64,000 nucleotides of DNA from Actinotignum timonense (GTDB lineage Bacteria; Actinomycetota; Actinomycetes; Actinomycetales; Actinomycetaceae). The notes under the pieces were generated by a model. It did no database searches and was not told the origin of the DNA. It was given only the letters and a program-made list of their open reading frames with translations. Where the stretch lies: positions 310,001 through 374,000 of the forward strand of contig NZ_JASOKT010000001.1 of the NCBI RefSeq assembly GCF_030216305.1. The letters run 5' to 3'. Below are positions 7,909-17,300 of this stretch, piece by piece (the first letter of the stretch is position 1; each line of letters starts with the position of its first letter). The position numbers were made by a program, and so were the translations under genes.

Positions 7909-9114
7909 TCAGCTCACCGCCCGGGTAAGAATGCTTCCATCTGGCCCAAGGCCCATTATTTCCAGGATCTGAGCGACCTTACGCTGCCCGCTGGCCGCCC
8001 GGGTTACGTGGATGACGAGGTTAATAGTGGCGGCAACGGTGGGCGTCACGAAGTTCGGGGTGATATTTTCACCGGCGAGGAGCGGAAGGATCTCCAATTT
8101 CGTGAGGGCTTCCCGCGCGCTATTCGCGTGAATAGTGCAGGCCCCGGGAATGCCCGCATTGAGGGCCACAAGAAGATCGAAGGCTTCCGCACCGCGTACT
8201 TCTCCGATAACGATGCGGTCCGGGCGCATACGCAAGCTTTCACGCACGAGGTCGCGGAGAGTCACCGCGCCGCGCCCTTCCAGGGACGGCGGGCGTGTTT
8301 GCATCGCAACAACATCGGGAAGGTCAATACCCAGCTCAAAAACTTCTTCCGCACTGATAAGACGCTCATTTGGCGCTATCCCGCCGAGGAGAGCACGCAG
8401 GAGAGTGGTTTTGCCAGCCCCGGTTGATCCCGATACCAAAATATTGCGCCCGGCGCTCATCGCTGCGCTTAGGTAGTCTGCCTGCGCTTCTTCCAGCATC
8501 TGCACATTCACCAGATCGCTGAGCTGGCGGGCCCGCACCGTGTATTTTCTAATATTGATCGCCCAATATCGCGCGGTGATATCGGGGATAGCCACGTGGA
8601 GACGTTCCCCGGTAGGCAGCTGGGCATCAACAAACGGGGTGGAGAGGTCCAGGCGCCGCCCGGAGGCGTAGAGCATCCGCTCGACCAAGGTGTGGATCTC
8701 ACTTTCCGCCATCGTGAGATTAATACGAGTGGAAACACCCGAGCGGGCCACAAAGATCTTATCGGGAGCGTTAATCCAGATTTCTTCTACCTGCGGATCG
8801 TCGAAGAATTTCTGTAGCGGCCCGTACCCGCTCAACTGGGAGATGAGGTGCGAGCGTACGCTCTCCGTATCCGCCAGGGCCGCGTGCTCCCCGCGCACTG
8901 ATTCGTCATTAAAACTACTGAGGGTTTCTCCCACGATGGTTTCCAGGAAAGCGGCGTCACGGCGCGGATCAATTCCGCGGTGCCGAATCGTTGCCCGGAC
9001 TCGCTCTTCTATGGCCTGCCGGGTGGCGGAGGCAGGGCGATAGGAACGGCTGGCCGCGTGCGTTGGGCGAGCCGGGGCGGGGCCCGCGGGCCCCGGATAT
9101 GCCGTTTCGTGCAT
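7909..9114 (-). CDS. tadA: Tad/CpaF-type pilus assembly ATPase TadA
   Basis: 401 residues. Hexameric ATPase that powers Flp pilus biogenesis. It has the CpaF N-terminal signature GYGPLQKFFDDPQVEEIWIN, Walker A GSTGAGKTTLLRALL (about residue 233), Asp box and Walker B region RIVIGEVRGAEAFDLL, and the His box with CTIHANSA. ATG at 9114 has a strong AAAGGAGG site. It heads the minus-strand operon tadA-tadB-tadC-pilin-tadE-like. The Ssd/CpaE-like gene that precedes tadA in mycobacteria is absent; the upstream neighbour is divergent. Confidence 0.93.
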   Translation of the reverse strand: MHETAYPGPAGPAPARPTHAASRSYRPASATRQAIEERVRATIRHRGIDPRRDAAFLETIVGETLSSFNDESVRGEHAALADTESVRSHLISQLSGYGPLQKFFDDPQVEEIWINAPDKIFVARSGVSTRINLTMAESEIHTLVERMLYASGRRLDLSTPFVDAQLPTGERLHVAIPDITARYWAINIRKYTVRARQLSDLVNVQMLEEAQADYLSAAMSAGRNILVSGSTGAGKTTLLRALLGGIAPNERLISAEEVFELGIDLPDVVAMQTRPPSLEGRGAVTLRDLVRESLRMRPDRIVIGEVRGAEAFDLLVALNAGIPGACTIHANSAREALTKLEILPLLAGENITPNFVTPTVAATINLVIHVTRAASGQRKVAQILEIMGLGPDGSILTRAVS

Positions 9115-9148
9115 GGCGCCTCCTTTGGATATTCGGGTAGTGATCGTG

Positions 9149-9163
9149 GTGAGCTGCTCTCAC
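9149..9163. promoter_or_regulatory. Small inverted repeat in the tadA leader
   Basis: GTGAG-N5-CTCAC at 9149-9163, about 35-50 bases before the tadA ATG. It could be an operator half-site pair or a small hairpin. Five-base arms in GC-rich DNA are weak evidence. Confidence 0.2.
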
Positions 9164-9206
9164 TGTAGGGTCTCCTGCGTCCGGGAAAAGCACCTAGCTG
9201 GCTGGC

Positions 9207-9243
9207 TGTGGATAGGGGATGCGTTTCGCGATCATGTGGATAG
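9207..9243. promoter_or_regulatory. Paired DnaA-box-like element (copy 1)
   Basis: TGTGGATAG occurs at 9207-9215 and again at 9235-9243. Each is one base from the DnaA box TTATCCACA read on the other strand. Between them lies CGTTTCGCGAT. The same layout, with 29 of 37 bases identical, is found at 63478-63514. It lies between tadA and the divergent APH-like gene. A role in DnaA binding is inference. Confidence 0.45.
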
Positions 9244-9254
9244 TTCCGGAGGCC

Positions 9255-9337
9255 GGTCTATATCCGGGCATAGCGACAGACCTATCCAGACGCAGCACCA
9301 GACCTATCGGGCCGTGGCGGCCGGCCTATATCCGGGG
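9255..9337. repeat. Four CTATC/CTATAT-centred repeats with 22-24 bp spacing
   Basis: CTAT occurs at 9258, 9282, 9304 and 9326 in related contexts (GGTCTATATCCGGG, AGACCTATCCAG, AGACCTATCGGG, GGCCTATATCCGGG). The outer two copies belong to 18-base near-identical direct repeats at 9251 and 9319. The spacing of about two helical turns puts all copies on one DNA face. The array lies just upstream of the GTG of the APH-like gene and upstream of tadA, so it may bind a regulator of either gene. Confidence 0.5.
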
Positions 9338-9379
9338 TGTAGGCAAGCACGTGGCTGAGTTTTCGGATAAATTGAGGGG

Positions 9380-10438
9380 GTGACTACTTCTCCGCTCTAT
9401 CTTGCTGCGCTTGCCGTCGGGGCTCTCGGCGTCGAGATTGTCTCCACGCGCCAACCGTTTGTTGAGACGGAAGATTTTGTTTCCGGGTGCGTCCTTGATT
9501 CTCAGGGGCGCCACTGGATGGTCAAAGTTCCTCAGAATGGCACGGCGGCTACGTCCTTAGAAGCCGAAGCGGCTCTGGCTCCCCAGCTTTTGGAAGAATT
9601 GCGGGCCGGGCGCCTGCCTTTCGATATTATGCGGCCGGCCGGTTTTGTTGATGCTGATACCGGGGGTCGCGCGGTGGTCTACCCGGAACCTTTTGGGCGG
9701 GCGTTGGTTTTCGAAGCCCTCGGTGAGGAAGAAGTGCGGGAGATGGGCCGCACGCTTGCCGCGATTCACAGCATTGACCGGGATGTGGTGGCTCGCTCCG
9801 GCTTGCCTGTTTATACGGCTGGGCAGTGGCGCGCGCGGGTGCACGCCGAGCTGGAGGCAGCCGATCAGGAAACGTCCCTTCCCACAATTTTGCGCCAGCG
9901 CTGGATGGATGTGCTGGATAGTGACGAGGTGTGGGATTTTGAAGAAACGGTTGTCCACGGTGATGTGGCTTCCGATAATTTCTTGTGGTCGAATGGCTCG
10001 GTTGCAAGCGTGCTCGGTTTCGGTGAGGCACACGTGGGCGACCCGGCCCGGGATTTAGCGGCGATGCTTGTTCTTGATGATGAACAGTGGCCGAGTTTTA
10101 TTACTTCTTATGAGAATGCGCGCTCGGTTGAGCTGAGGGAAGCGGATTACACCCGTATTATTTTCACGTCGGAGTTCGCGATTATTCGCTGGCTCATGTA
10201 CGGGATTCGTACGGGCAGCATGGAGATTAGGAACGACGCCGTCCAGATGCTCGGCGCGCTGGCCGAGGATGTACGTGAGGCCCCGGATTTGCTCCCCGCT
10301 CCCCCGGCATCGGAGCCGGTTTTCACAGAAAGTGCTTCCGATGCCGAAGCGAGCGGTGCGGATGAACTCACCGGGGAAACCGCGGTTACTGCACCTGATT
10401 GGGCAGACCCGCACGAAGCAGAATTTCCTCCTCGCTGA
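9380..10438 (+). CDS. APH/choline-kinase-fold phosphotransferase-like protein with altered catalytic motif
   Basis: 352 residues from a GTG at 9380 with GAGGGG close upstream. The Brenner motif VVHGDVASDNFLW (about residues 193-205) identifies the aminoglycoside/macrolide phosphotransferase fold. The following metal-binding motif, normally IDW or LDF before the GDP box, reads VLGFGEAHVGDPARDLA, with Gly213 (codon 10016-10018) at the Asp position. The ATP-site Asp appears lost, so activity is doubtful. An acidic C-terminal tail (about 310-352) overlaps the 3' end of adnB by 53 bases in antisense. A phosphotransferase gene next to adnAB is common in related genomes as I recall; substrate unknown and resistance should not be assumed. 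Confidence 0.75.
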   Translation: MTTSPLYLAALAVGALGVEIVSTRQPFVETEDFVSGCVLDSQGRHWMVKVPQNGTAATSLEAEAALAPQLLEELRAGRLPFDIMRPAGFVDADTGGRAVVYPEPFGRALVFEALGEEEVREMGRTLAAIHSIDRDVVARSGLPVYTAGQWRARVHAELEAADQETSLPTILRQRWMDVLDSDEVWDFEETVVHGDVASDNFLWSNGSVASVLGFGEAHVGDPARDLAAMLVLDDEQWPSFITSYENARSVELREADYTRIIFTSEFAIIRWLMYGIRTGSMEIRNDAVQMLGALAEDVREAPDLLPAPPASEPVFTESASDAEASGADELTGETAVTAPDWADPHEAEFPPR

Positions 10439-13400
10439 GCTTCCCAGCCCGCAATTCTTCAGCCCTATTTCCCCGCAGGTAGACGAAGGACGCATCAATT
10501 TCCGCGAGGGGGATGCCGTGGGCCCGGGACCAGGCAAGCCGGTAGAGGGCGAGCTGGAGTTCCCGGGCAGCCTTCGTTTCCCCGTAGGGGCGCCGCCCGG
10601 ATTTCCAGTCCACGATAGTCACCGGGGCACGCCCGGGTACCTGTGAGGTGTCGAAAACAGCGTCGAGTGCGCAGTGGACAACATGCCCCCCGATGACCAC
10701 ACCGAGTTGCTGTTCGATGGCGAGGGGCGGGTAGCTGGCCCATTCGGATGCTTCGTAATTCTCATACATACGCGCAATTTCTTCCGCGCTGAGAACGGGA
10801 TCATGATCGAGCGGATCCTCGCTATCAATATTGAGCACGGCGGCGCTCGCGTAACTATCAGCGATTTTTTCGTGCAGGATCGTTCCCAAACGCGCAGCTC
10901 GCGAGGGCTGGCGGGGAACCGGGCGGCGTTTATTGAGCAGATATTCTTCGCGGTGTTCAGCCCGATAGACGAGCTCGGTGGCGGTGTAATGCCCGCCGGC
11001 CTCGGTGTACTCGGACGTTTCGGCTTGCTGTTTGCGTGCGATGAGCCGGCCGATGACCTGGGTGAGTTCGGCGCGCTGGTCAGCATCGAGATTTTCCGCC
11101 TCGATAGGGAGGCTGCGGGCCAGGTCACGCGGCCAGGCAAGCAGATCGGGCGCCTCGAAATAATGCGGTACCGGTTCGAGAACCGGCGGATACACAACTT
11201 CTTCGCCAAAAATGTCAACGAGCTCATCCACGCTCAAGCTGTCCGGTGCAATATCCGGGAATCCTTCCGGCAGTTTCACGGAGGAAACCGTGGCTGGCGA
11301 GGCAACCAGCGTGAGCTCCCCGCGGGCGGCAGCTTCTCGCACCGCGCTCAGGAAGCACGAGGGAGGCCGCGTTTCAACGCCCAGCGCGTTATCGCCCCCA
11401 TCTGCCGGGGTTTCGGCAGCGTTTTTCTTCGCTTGCTTTTCTGCTTTCTGTACCCGGCCGGACACATCTTTATCATCTTGGAAACAGTATCCGGCCAGCA
11501 GGAGCTCCCGAGTGGACCGGGTAAAGGCCACGTAAGCAAGGCGACGCATTTCTTCACTTTCGTGGTACGCCAATTCGTCAAGGAACCGCGCGTAAGTATT
11601 CGCGACAGTGATTTTATCGAGATTGCGCGCGCCGGCCAGTGCGAATTGGGGCAGGTACGGATAGTCGGTCCGCAGGGGGTACGGGAAAATACCGGTATTG
11701 CGCGGCCAAGCTTTCACACCTTCGGTGACTTCGGAGAACTGGCCTTTCACGAGTTCAGGTACGACGACGAGGTCACGCCATTCCAAACCTTTGGCAGCAT
11801 GGACGGTCATCAATTGGATAACCCCGGGGGTAACATCGACCGCGCTCTCCACCCGCGGAATATCTGCCCCGGATTCTTCTTCCCCGCCGTGTTCTTCTGC
11901 CTCCACCACATCGAGCCATTCCACGAATTCGCGCATGCCCCGCTGGCTATCACCGTGCGCATAGGTGCGGGCCAAGGAGATGAATTGGTCGATGGAGGTA
12001 CGTACCCGCTGCCCGCCTTCGCTGCGGGTAGCGGCCGCGGTATCCAGGCCGAGCAGGTGAACGGCCCGATCAATCTGATCACCCAAAGCGTTATGCAAAC
12101 CGGAACGCAAGGATGCGAGGGTGGCATTCAAGCGCCGCAGGCGTTCCCAGCCAGTGCTGGAGAATTCGCCGCGCGCGGATCGGGCTGCTTGCCTGAGCTC
12201 AGCTTCGCCCGTTCCCGCCAGCTCCGCCGCATCCGCGTGCTCACCTGGGCACTCGCCCCCGTGTTCACCCGAGTTGCCATCCGCATGCGCATCGAGATGT
12301 CCATCCCCATCCGCGTGCTCACCCGGGATGCCCGGGGTGCTCGGGGTGCTCGCCAAGAGCATAAGCGCGTGGAGTGCCTCGCCCAGATTGGCTTCGTCCC
12401 GACTGTTGAGAAGGGGTTGCGCGGTAGCCAATTCACCCGCGGCGCCAGACGCGCCCTCGTGGCCGGGTGCGGCGTCGTCGTTAATAAAACTGGCACGCAC
12501 GTCGCTATCGACTTTGGTGACCGCCGCGGCCGCGTAGCGACGCGCCCACCTCGAGAGCGCGCGGATATCCGCCACCCCGATATTCCAGTGGGCGAGTAAG
12601 CGCGCGAGGAGGTCGCCGCGGGCCGGGTTGGCAGCCAGGCCGAGGGCGGCCCGCAGGGTAATGATTTCCGGGCGCGCCACCAGCGATTCCCCGCCCACGA
12701 TCTCAAAGGCGAGGGGCTGAGGCGTGGCACCCCCAGGGTGAGCGGCAGATTCCCTGGCGAGCTGGCTGTTGAGTTCGCGCAGGGCGGCGGCCATCATATC
12801 GATATAGGAGCGTTTGCGGCACAGGACGGCGATCTCGGCCCCGCGCGGTGCTTCACCGCGAGCGCGCCGCTCTTCGTTTTCCGCGGCCACCCGCTCGCGT
12901 ACCGCGAGGATATGCCGGGCGATGCTCCGGTAGGAGTCTTCGCGAAGGAGGGTACGGATTTCGCTGACGCGCCCGGCTCCCGCTCCGGGGCGTTCACGCA
13001 GCCGCAGTGGCGCGATATCGGCACTTTCCCCCGCGCTCCCCGCGGTTCCCGCGCTTGTTGGGGCGGGCCTGAATTCGGGTGGGAAATTCGGGTGGTCGCG
13101 ATCTTCGCGTAGGAACGTGTCGCGTTCCAAGGGAGTGGCGACGGCGTTGCCTGCCGCGAGCACGGCCCTATCGTTACGGAAAGCGGTGGAGAGCTGGAGT
13201 TTCTCTACGTGCCCGAAAATGCGGGTGGTGTGGCGTGCGAAGTTGGTCAGGGCGGCGGCGCTGGCACCTCGCCACCCGTAAATGGCCTGGTTCGGGTCGC
13301 CTACCGCGGTGATGGATAGGAAGCCGTCGCGTTTCGCGGTGAGGGCGCTGAGGAGGAATTGTGCCTGGTTTTCGTCGGTGTCTTGGTATTCGTCGAGCAG

Positions 13401-14303
13401 GATGAGGCGATACCGGGAGGAGATTTCCTTGGCTATTTGGGGATACTGGGTCATGATGCGCCCGGCGATGGCGACCTGGTCGGCGAATTCGGTAACGTTG
13501 AGTTCTTTTTTGAGCTGCAGGTAGGACTCCACTAGCCCGAGCACGACCTGTTGCTGTTTGGGTACTGCCGCTCCCCCTTTCAAATTGGTAAATTTCTTGG
13601 AGGCATCCGGGTACCAGCAGCGCGCGCTCATGATGCGTGTTGAGTCGGCACACAGAGTTTCCAGGGCGTGATCTTGGGCGGTGAGGAAAGCGCGGGCTTC
13701 TTCTAGCTCCACGCCGTTGGTGAGGATTCCTTGGGCGAAGGTGAGGGCGTCGTTGATGAGGCTGGAGCGGCTGCGTTCGGCCAGGACCGCGGTACTAGCG
13801 CTGCTGGGCAGGGCGCTGACGACCTGGTCCATGAGCTGGACGCGTTCGGCATCGGTGATGAGGCGGGCGGTGGGATCGGCTCCGACCAGCATGCCATAGG
13901 CTCCGGCGATGTCGTTCGCGAAAGAGTTGTAGGTGGATATCACGGGCCTGCGCATGGTGCTTCCCGCGTTGCTTCCTTCCGGGGCAAGGAGGCCGAGTTT
14001 TTCCAAGCTGGTGTTAACTCGTTCAGCTAGTTCCCCGGCGGCTTTCCGGGTGAAGGTGAGTCCGAGGACTTCATCCGGGCTCACGTTGCCGCAGGCGAGG
14101 TGGTAGGCGATACGGTCCACCATGGTTTTTGTTTTGCCCGATCCGGCTCCGGCAACCACGAGGATGGCCGGGGCGGTGGAGGTGATGACCCGGCGTTGTT
14201 CCGCGGTGGGTGGGTGTTCTTGGCCGGCGAGGATGCGGTCTAGAGCGGCATCGGGTTCCGCTGGAGCCTGTGCTTTAACGTATTCGTGGGGTGTGGGTGT
14301 CAT
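10386..14303 (-). CDS. adnB: AdnB-like UvrD/PcrA-family helicase with C-terminal nuclease domain
   Basis: 1305 residues. It would act with AdnA as the end-resecting helicase-nuclease of actinobacterial double-strand-break repair, counterpart of RecBCD/AddAB. Walker A AGAGSGKTKTMVDRI is near residue 54, motif II is LILLDEYQDTD, and motif VI is in AYVAFTRSTRELLLA. The PD-(D/E)XK-type nuclease is C-terminal with IVDWKSGRRPYGE near 1233 and QLALYRLAW. Mycobacterial AdnB is about 200 residues shorter; the excess includes a His/Asp/Glu/Gly-rich insert at about 650-695 (DNA 12200-12360). The ATG overlaps the adnA stop (ATGA), so the subunits are co-translated. Confidence 0.9.
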   Translation of the reverse strand: MTPTPHEYVKAQAPAEPDAALDRILAGQEHPPTAEQRRVITSTAPAILVVAGAGSGKTKTMVDRIAYHLACGNVSPDEVLGLTFTRKAAGELAERVNTSLEKLGLLAPEGSNAGSTMRRPVISTYNSFANDIAGAYGMLVGADPTARLITDAERVQLMDQVVSALPSSASTAVLAERSRSSLINDALTFAQGILTNGVELEEARAFLTAQDHALETLCADSTRIMSARCWYPDASKKFTNLKGGAAVPKQQQVVLGLVESYLQLKKELNVTEFADQVAIAGRIMTQYPQIAKEISSRYRLILLDEYQDTDENQAQFLLSALTAKRDGFLSITAVGDPNQAIYGWRGASAAALTNFARHTTRIFGHVEKLQLSTAFRNDRAVLAAGNAVATPLERDTFLREDRDHPNFPPEFRPAPTSAGTAGSAGESADIAPLRLRERPGAGAGRVSEIRTLLREDSYRSIARHILAVRERVAAENEERRARGEAPRGAEIAVLCRKRSYIDMMAAALRELNSQLARESAAHPGGATPQPLAFEIVGGESLVARPEIITLRAALGLAANPARGDLLARLLAHWNIGVADIRALSRWARRYAAAAVTKVDSDVRASFINDDAAPGHEGASGAAGELATAQPLLNSRDEANLGEALHALMLLASTPSTPGIPGEHADGDGHLDAHADGNSGEHGGECPGEHADAAELAGTGEAELRQAARSARGEFSSTGWERLRRLNATLASLRSGLHNALGDQIDRAVHLLGLDTAAATRSEGGQRVRTSIDQFISLARTYAHGDSQRGMREFVEWLDVVEAEEHGGEEESGADIPRVESAVDVTPGVIQLMTVHAAKGLEWRDLVVVPELVKGQFSEVTEGVKAWPRNTGIFPYPLRTDYPYLPQFALAGARNLDKITVANTYARFLDELAYHESEEMRRLAYVAFTRSTRELLLAGYCFQDDKDVSGRVQKAEKQAKKNAAETPADGGDNALGVETRPPSCFLSAVREAAARGELTLVASPATVSSVKLPEGFPDIAPDSLSVDELVDIFGEEVVYPPVLEPVPHYFEAPDLLAWPRDLARSLPIEAENLDADQRAELTQVIGRLIARKQQAETSEYTEAGGHYTATELVYRAEHREEYLLNKRRPVPRQPSRAARLGTILHEKIADSYASAAVLNIDSEDPLDHDPVLSAEEIARMYENYEASEWASYPPLAIEQQLGVVIGGHVVHCALDAVFDTSQVPGRAPVTIVDWKSGRRPYGETKAARELQLALYRLAWSRAHGIPLAEIDASFVYLRGNRAEELRAGKLSEEEILLRAGLPNQVQ

Positions 14304-17300
14304 GAGAAAATCCGTCCTTCTTGCGTGAGGGGACTAATGGATTGAACCCGGTCATTGGCTTCTTCCAAACTGGGCGAGACCGGTACGAAGCCGCTCACCG
14401 CGATCTGGGCGGCGCTGCGTACCCGGTCTTCCGCGCGAGCGGCGCTCTCCTCATCAAGCGGTTCTTGGGTGAGAACGGAGGGGCTGTGCTGTTTCTTCAG
14501 GAAATTGTGCGGGTGGACGTCCACGAGTTCCGCACCGGCAGGCGTGTGTTTTTCGTTGAGGGCCCACTGGTAGACCTGGAGCTGGGCGTGGTCCTCAGCC
14601 TGTGCCTCGCTGGGCTTATATTTTCCGGTTTTCAGGTCAATGACCCGGGCACCTTCCCCGCGGTTGACGAGGCGGTCAATGGAACCGGATACCCGTACGG
14701 GCGGGGTGCCGGGTAGCTCACGGCTAATCCGGTGTTCTACGCCTAGCAAGGTGTCATCCCGGTGGGAATCAAGGTAGATATAGAGGTTATCGACCATGTC
14801 ACTGGCTTGGTCGAAGAGGAGTTTGTCGTAATGAGTGGGAGTTTCGGATAGTTTTTCAGGCCAGAGCTCTACCAGGCGGGCGTGCATCTGCTCCTGATGT
14901 GGTTCCTCAGCGAATTCTTCCGCGATGCGGTGAACCAGGGTTCCGATGGAGGCGCTTTCGGTGCCTTCTTCCGAGCGCAGGCCCACCGCGGAACAGAATC
15001 CGTCAAGCGGGCAGGCAAGAAGGGATTCCACCGCTGAGGGACTCACGTAGACCGGGCCGGGTACCGCTGCTTCGGTTGAGGTGGCGAGCTCATCCATCCA
15101 GGTGTGCGGGTCCGCCGCGCTAAATCCGGCGCTACGCATTTTCTCCAGAGCTACCCGGGCGAAATCGCTGGATTCTCCCCCGGCACGTAGTGCCCGGCGC
15201 AGTACCCCAACGGTTTCCTCACTGCTGAGGAGCGCGGGTGGGATCGGTTGGGCAACAAGGGGCCGGCGCCCGAGGGGAAGGGCCATACCCCAACGCGGAT
15301 CGCTGAGCGAGCGCACGGTACGTGGAAGATTGGGACCGCTCCTAGTGACTCCCGTTCCCACTCCTGCACCCGTGCCTGCGCTAGCACCTGCTCCGGCTGA
15401 GTTTTCCGAGATATCAAAGCCGAGCAGGGGGAAGAACCGCGAAGGGGTATCTCCCATGCTGTCCGTGGTGGTCACGAGGAGACTGCGCCGGGAGCGCGTA
15501 ACCGCGAAATGTAATTGGCGTAGTTCATCAGCGATGACCGTGGATGTGGAATCGCGATAGACCGCACCTCCGCTAGCCGCAGTTCCTGCTCCAGCCGAAT
15601 CGCCTGCACCGGCCTCGGTGCCTGCACTGGCACGGCTAGCGATTCTTCCGGTTACAAGTTCACTCAGGAGTCCGGTACCCGTGAGGGCATCACGCGGGCG
15701 CGGATTGGGCCATACGCCATCCACCACGTGCATGAGGACAATATGATCCCATTCACGCCCTTGGGCTCCCGCGGGAGTAAGGAGGGAAACGCTATCGGCT
15801 TCCGCCCCGCCCCGCGCGATGGAATCTTCGGGGAGTTCTTGGGAGCTCACTTCTTCCAGGAGAGTATCCACCGTGACAGCCGGGTCACGATCAGCCATGC
15901 GTTGTGCCACCCGGAAGAGGGAAATAACCGCATCGAGATTCCGGTTGGCTCGGTCGGCATCCGGGCCGTGCCCGAGGGCTAATTGTTGCCATTCTTCGGA
16001 TTTTTCAGCGCCCTCCCACGCGGCCCACAGTACTTCTTCGGCTTGCATGGCGCAGGCCTCCCCCGCTTCCCGGATATGGGCGAGTAGAGCACGCAGAGGT
16101 CCGAGTTCCGCTGCGGTGGGCCCACCGCTCCCTAGGACTGCTCCGGTAAGAAGTTCCGCTTCACTGCCACGCTGCCCGGAGAGGAGGGCTTGGGCACGCA
16201 GCCATCTGCCTACCCTTTTGATTTCGAGGGGGTCCATTCCGATGATGGGTGAGGCGAGTAATGCCGGGATATCAACGCCCTCCGGGGTGGCGAAGGCGTG
16301 CGGGCCGCTGGTGAAGGCAGCGCGGATGAGGTCAAAGAGTGCGGCGACTGCCGGTTCGCGATGCAGGGGCTCATCACTAGCCAGGGGCGCTACCGGTATT
16401 CCGCGCCGCACGAGTGCATCGCGGATCCGCCCGTGTTCACTGCGCGCACGGGTAAATACCGCCATCTGCGAGTAGGGGGCACCGGTGCGTAGATGTACTT
16501 CTTCCAGGTAGGAAGCCACGTAGGCGATTTCTTCTTCCATGTGGGCGAAGCTGGCCCCGCGCAGCGCATCATTCCACGGATCGGTTGGTCCGCAGGGCAA
16601 TTGATCGGATATATGCGAACTTGCCGCTTCTGCATCCACCCTGGCACCGTCACCATTGCCACTGGTATGACCGCTGCCATGATCCGGGAGCGCCGGCCCG
16701 GCAGCGCGGTGGGCATGCACACCCCCGCCCACCGGGAGGGCCTGCTCAATGCGCTGAGCTTGGCTAATAAGAACGGAACCACCGCGATGCCGGACGTTGA
16801 GGTAAACAAGATCAGCATCCAAGCCGCGCGGAGCGGGATAAGCAAGATCACCCGGGAGGGAATGCACCCCGCCGCGAAATCCCTGAACCGCGCTATCGGG
16901 ATCACCGGCCACGATAATCCGGGTTCCCTGATCGCGCATTACCCGCAAGAGGGGAAGCATGGACCGCGGTGCGTTCTGGGCATCATCAACAAGGACCATT
17001 GCCCAACGGGGCCGCGGTACCGGGACCGTGCGGCCCGCTGCCGCCAGGTGTTCTTCCCAATCCGAGAGCATATGGGTAGCCGCACCGACGAGCTGGCTGT
17101 GATCAAGACGATCCGGGCTAGCGGCCGAACCTGCCAGCGCATCCCCCAAGGTGCGCACCTCATCGTACCGGCGCATAAGCGCGCCGGCCAGGCGCCACAT
17201 CTGTGCTTGGAGTTCGGGCACGCTCCCGTTTTCCGCCCAGGCTTCCAACTGGCCGGCATCCAGACCGAGTTCGCGAGCGCGGGTGATAAGGTTACGCAGC

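Noticed and set aside
9207..9243. Replication origin at the DnaA-box pair
   Set aside because: Only two imperfect boxes, no AT-rich unwinding region, and no dnaA, dnaN, parA or rpmH nearby; recorded as a dispersed element only.
10674..12599. 641-codon open frame opposite adnB
   Set aside because: No recognisable motif and exact antisense to helicase motifs of AdnB; treated as a shadow frame.
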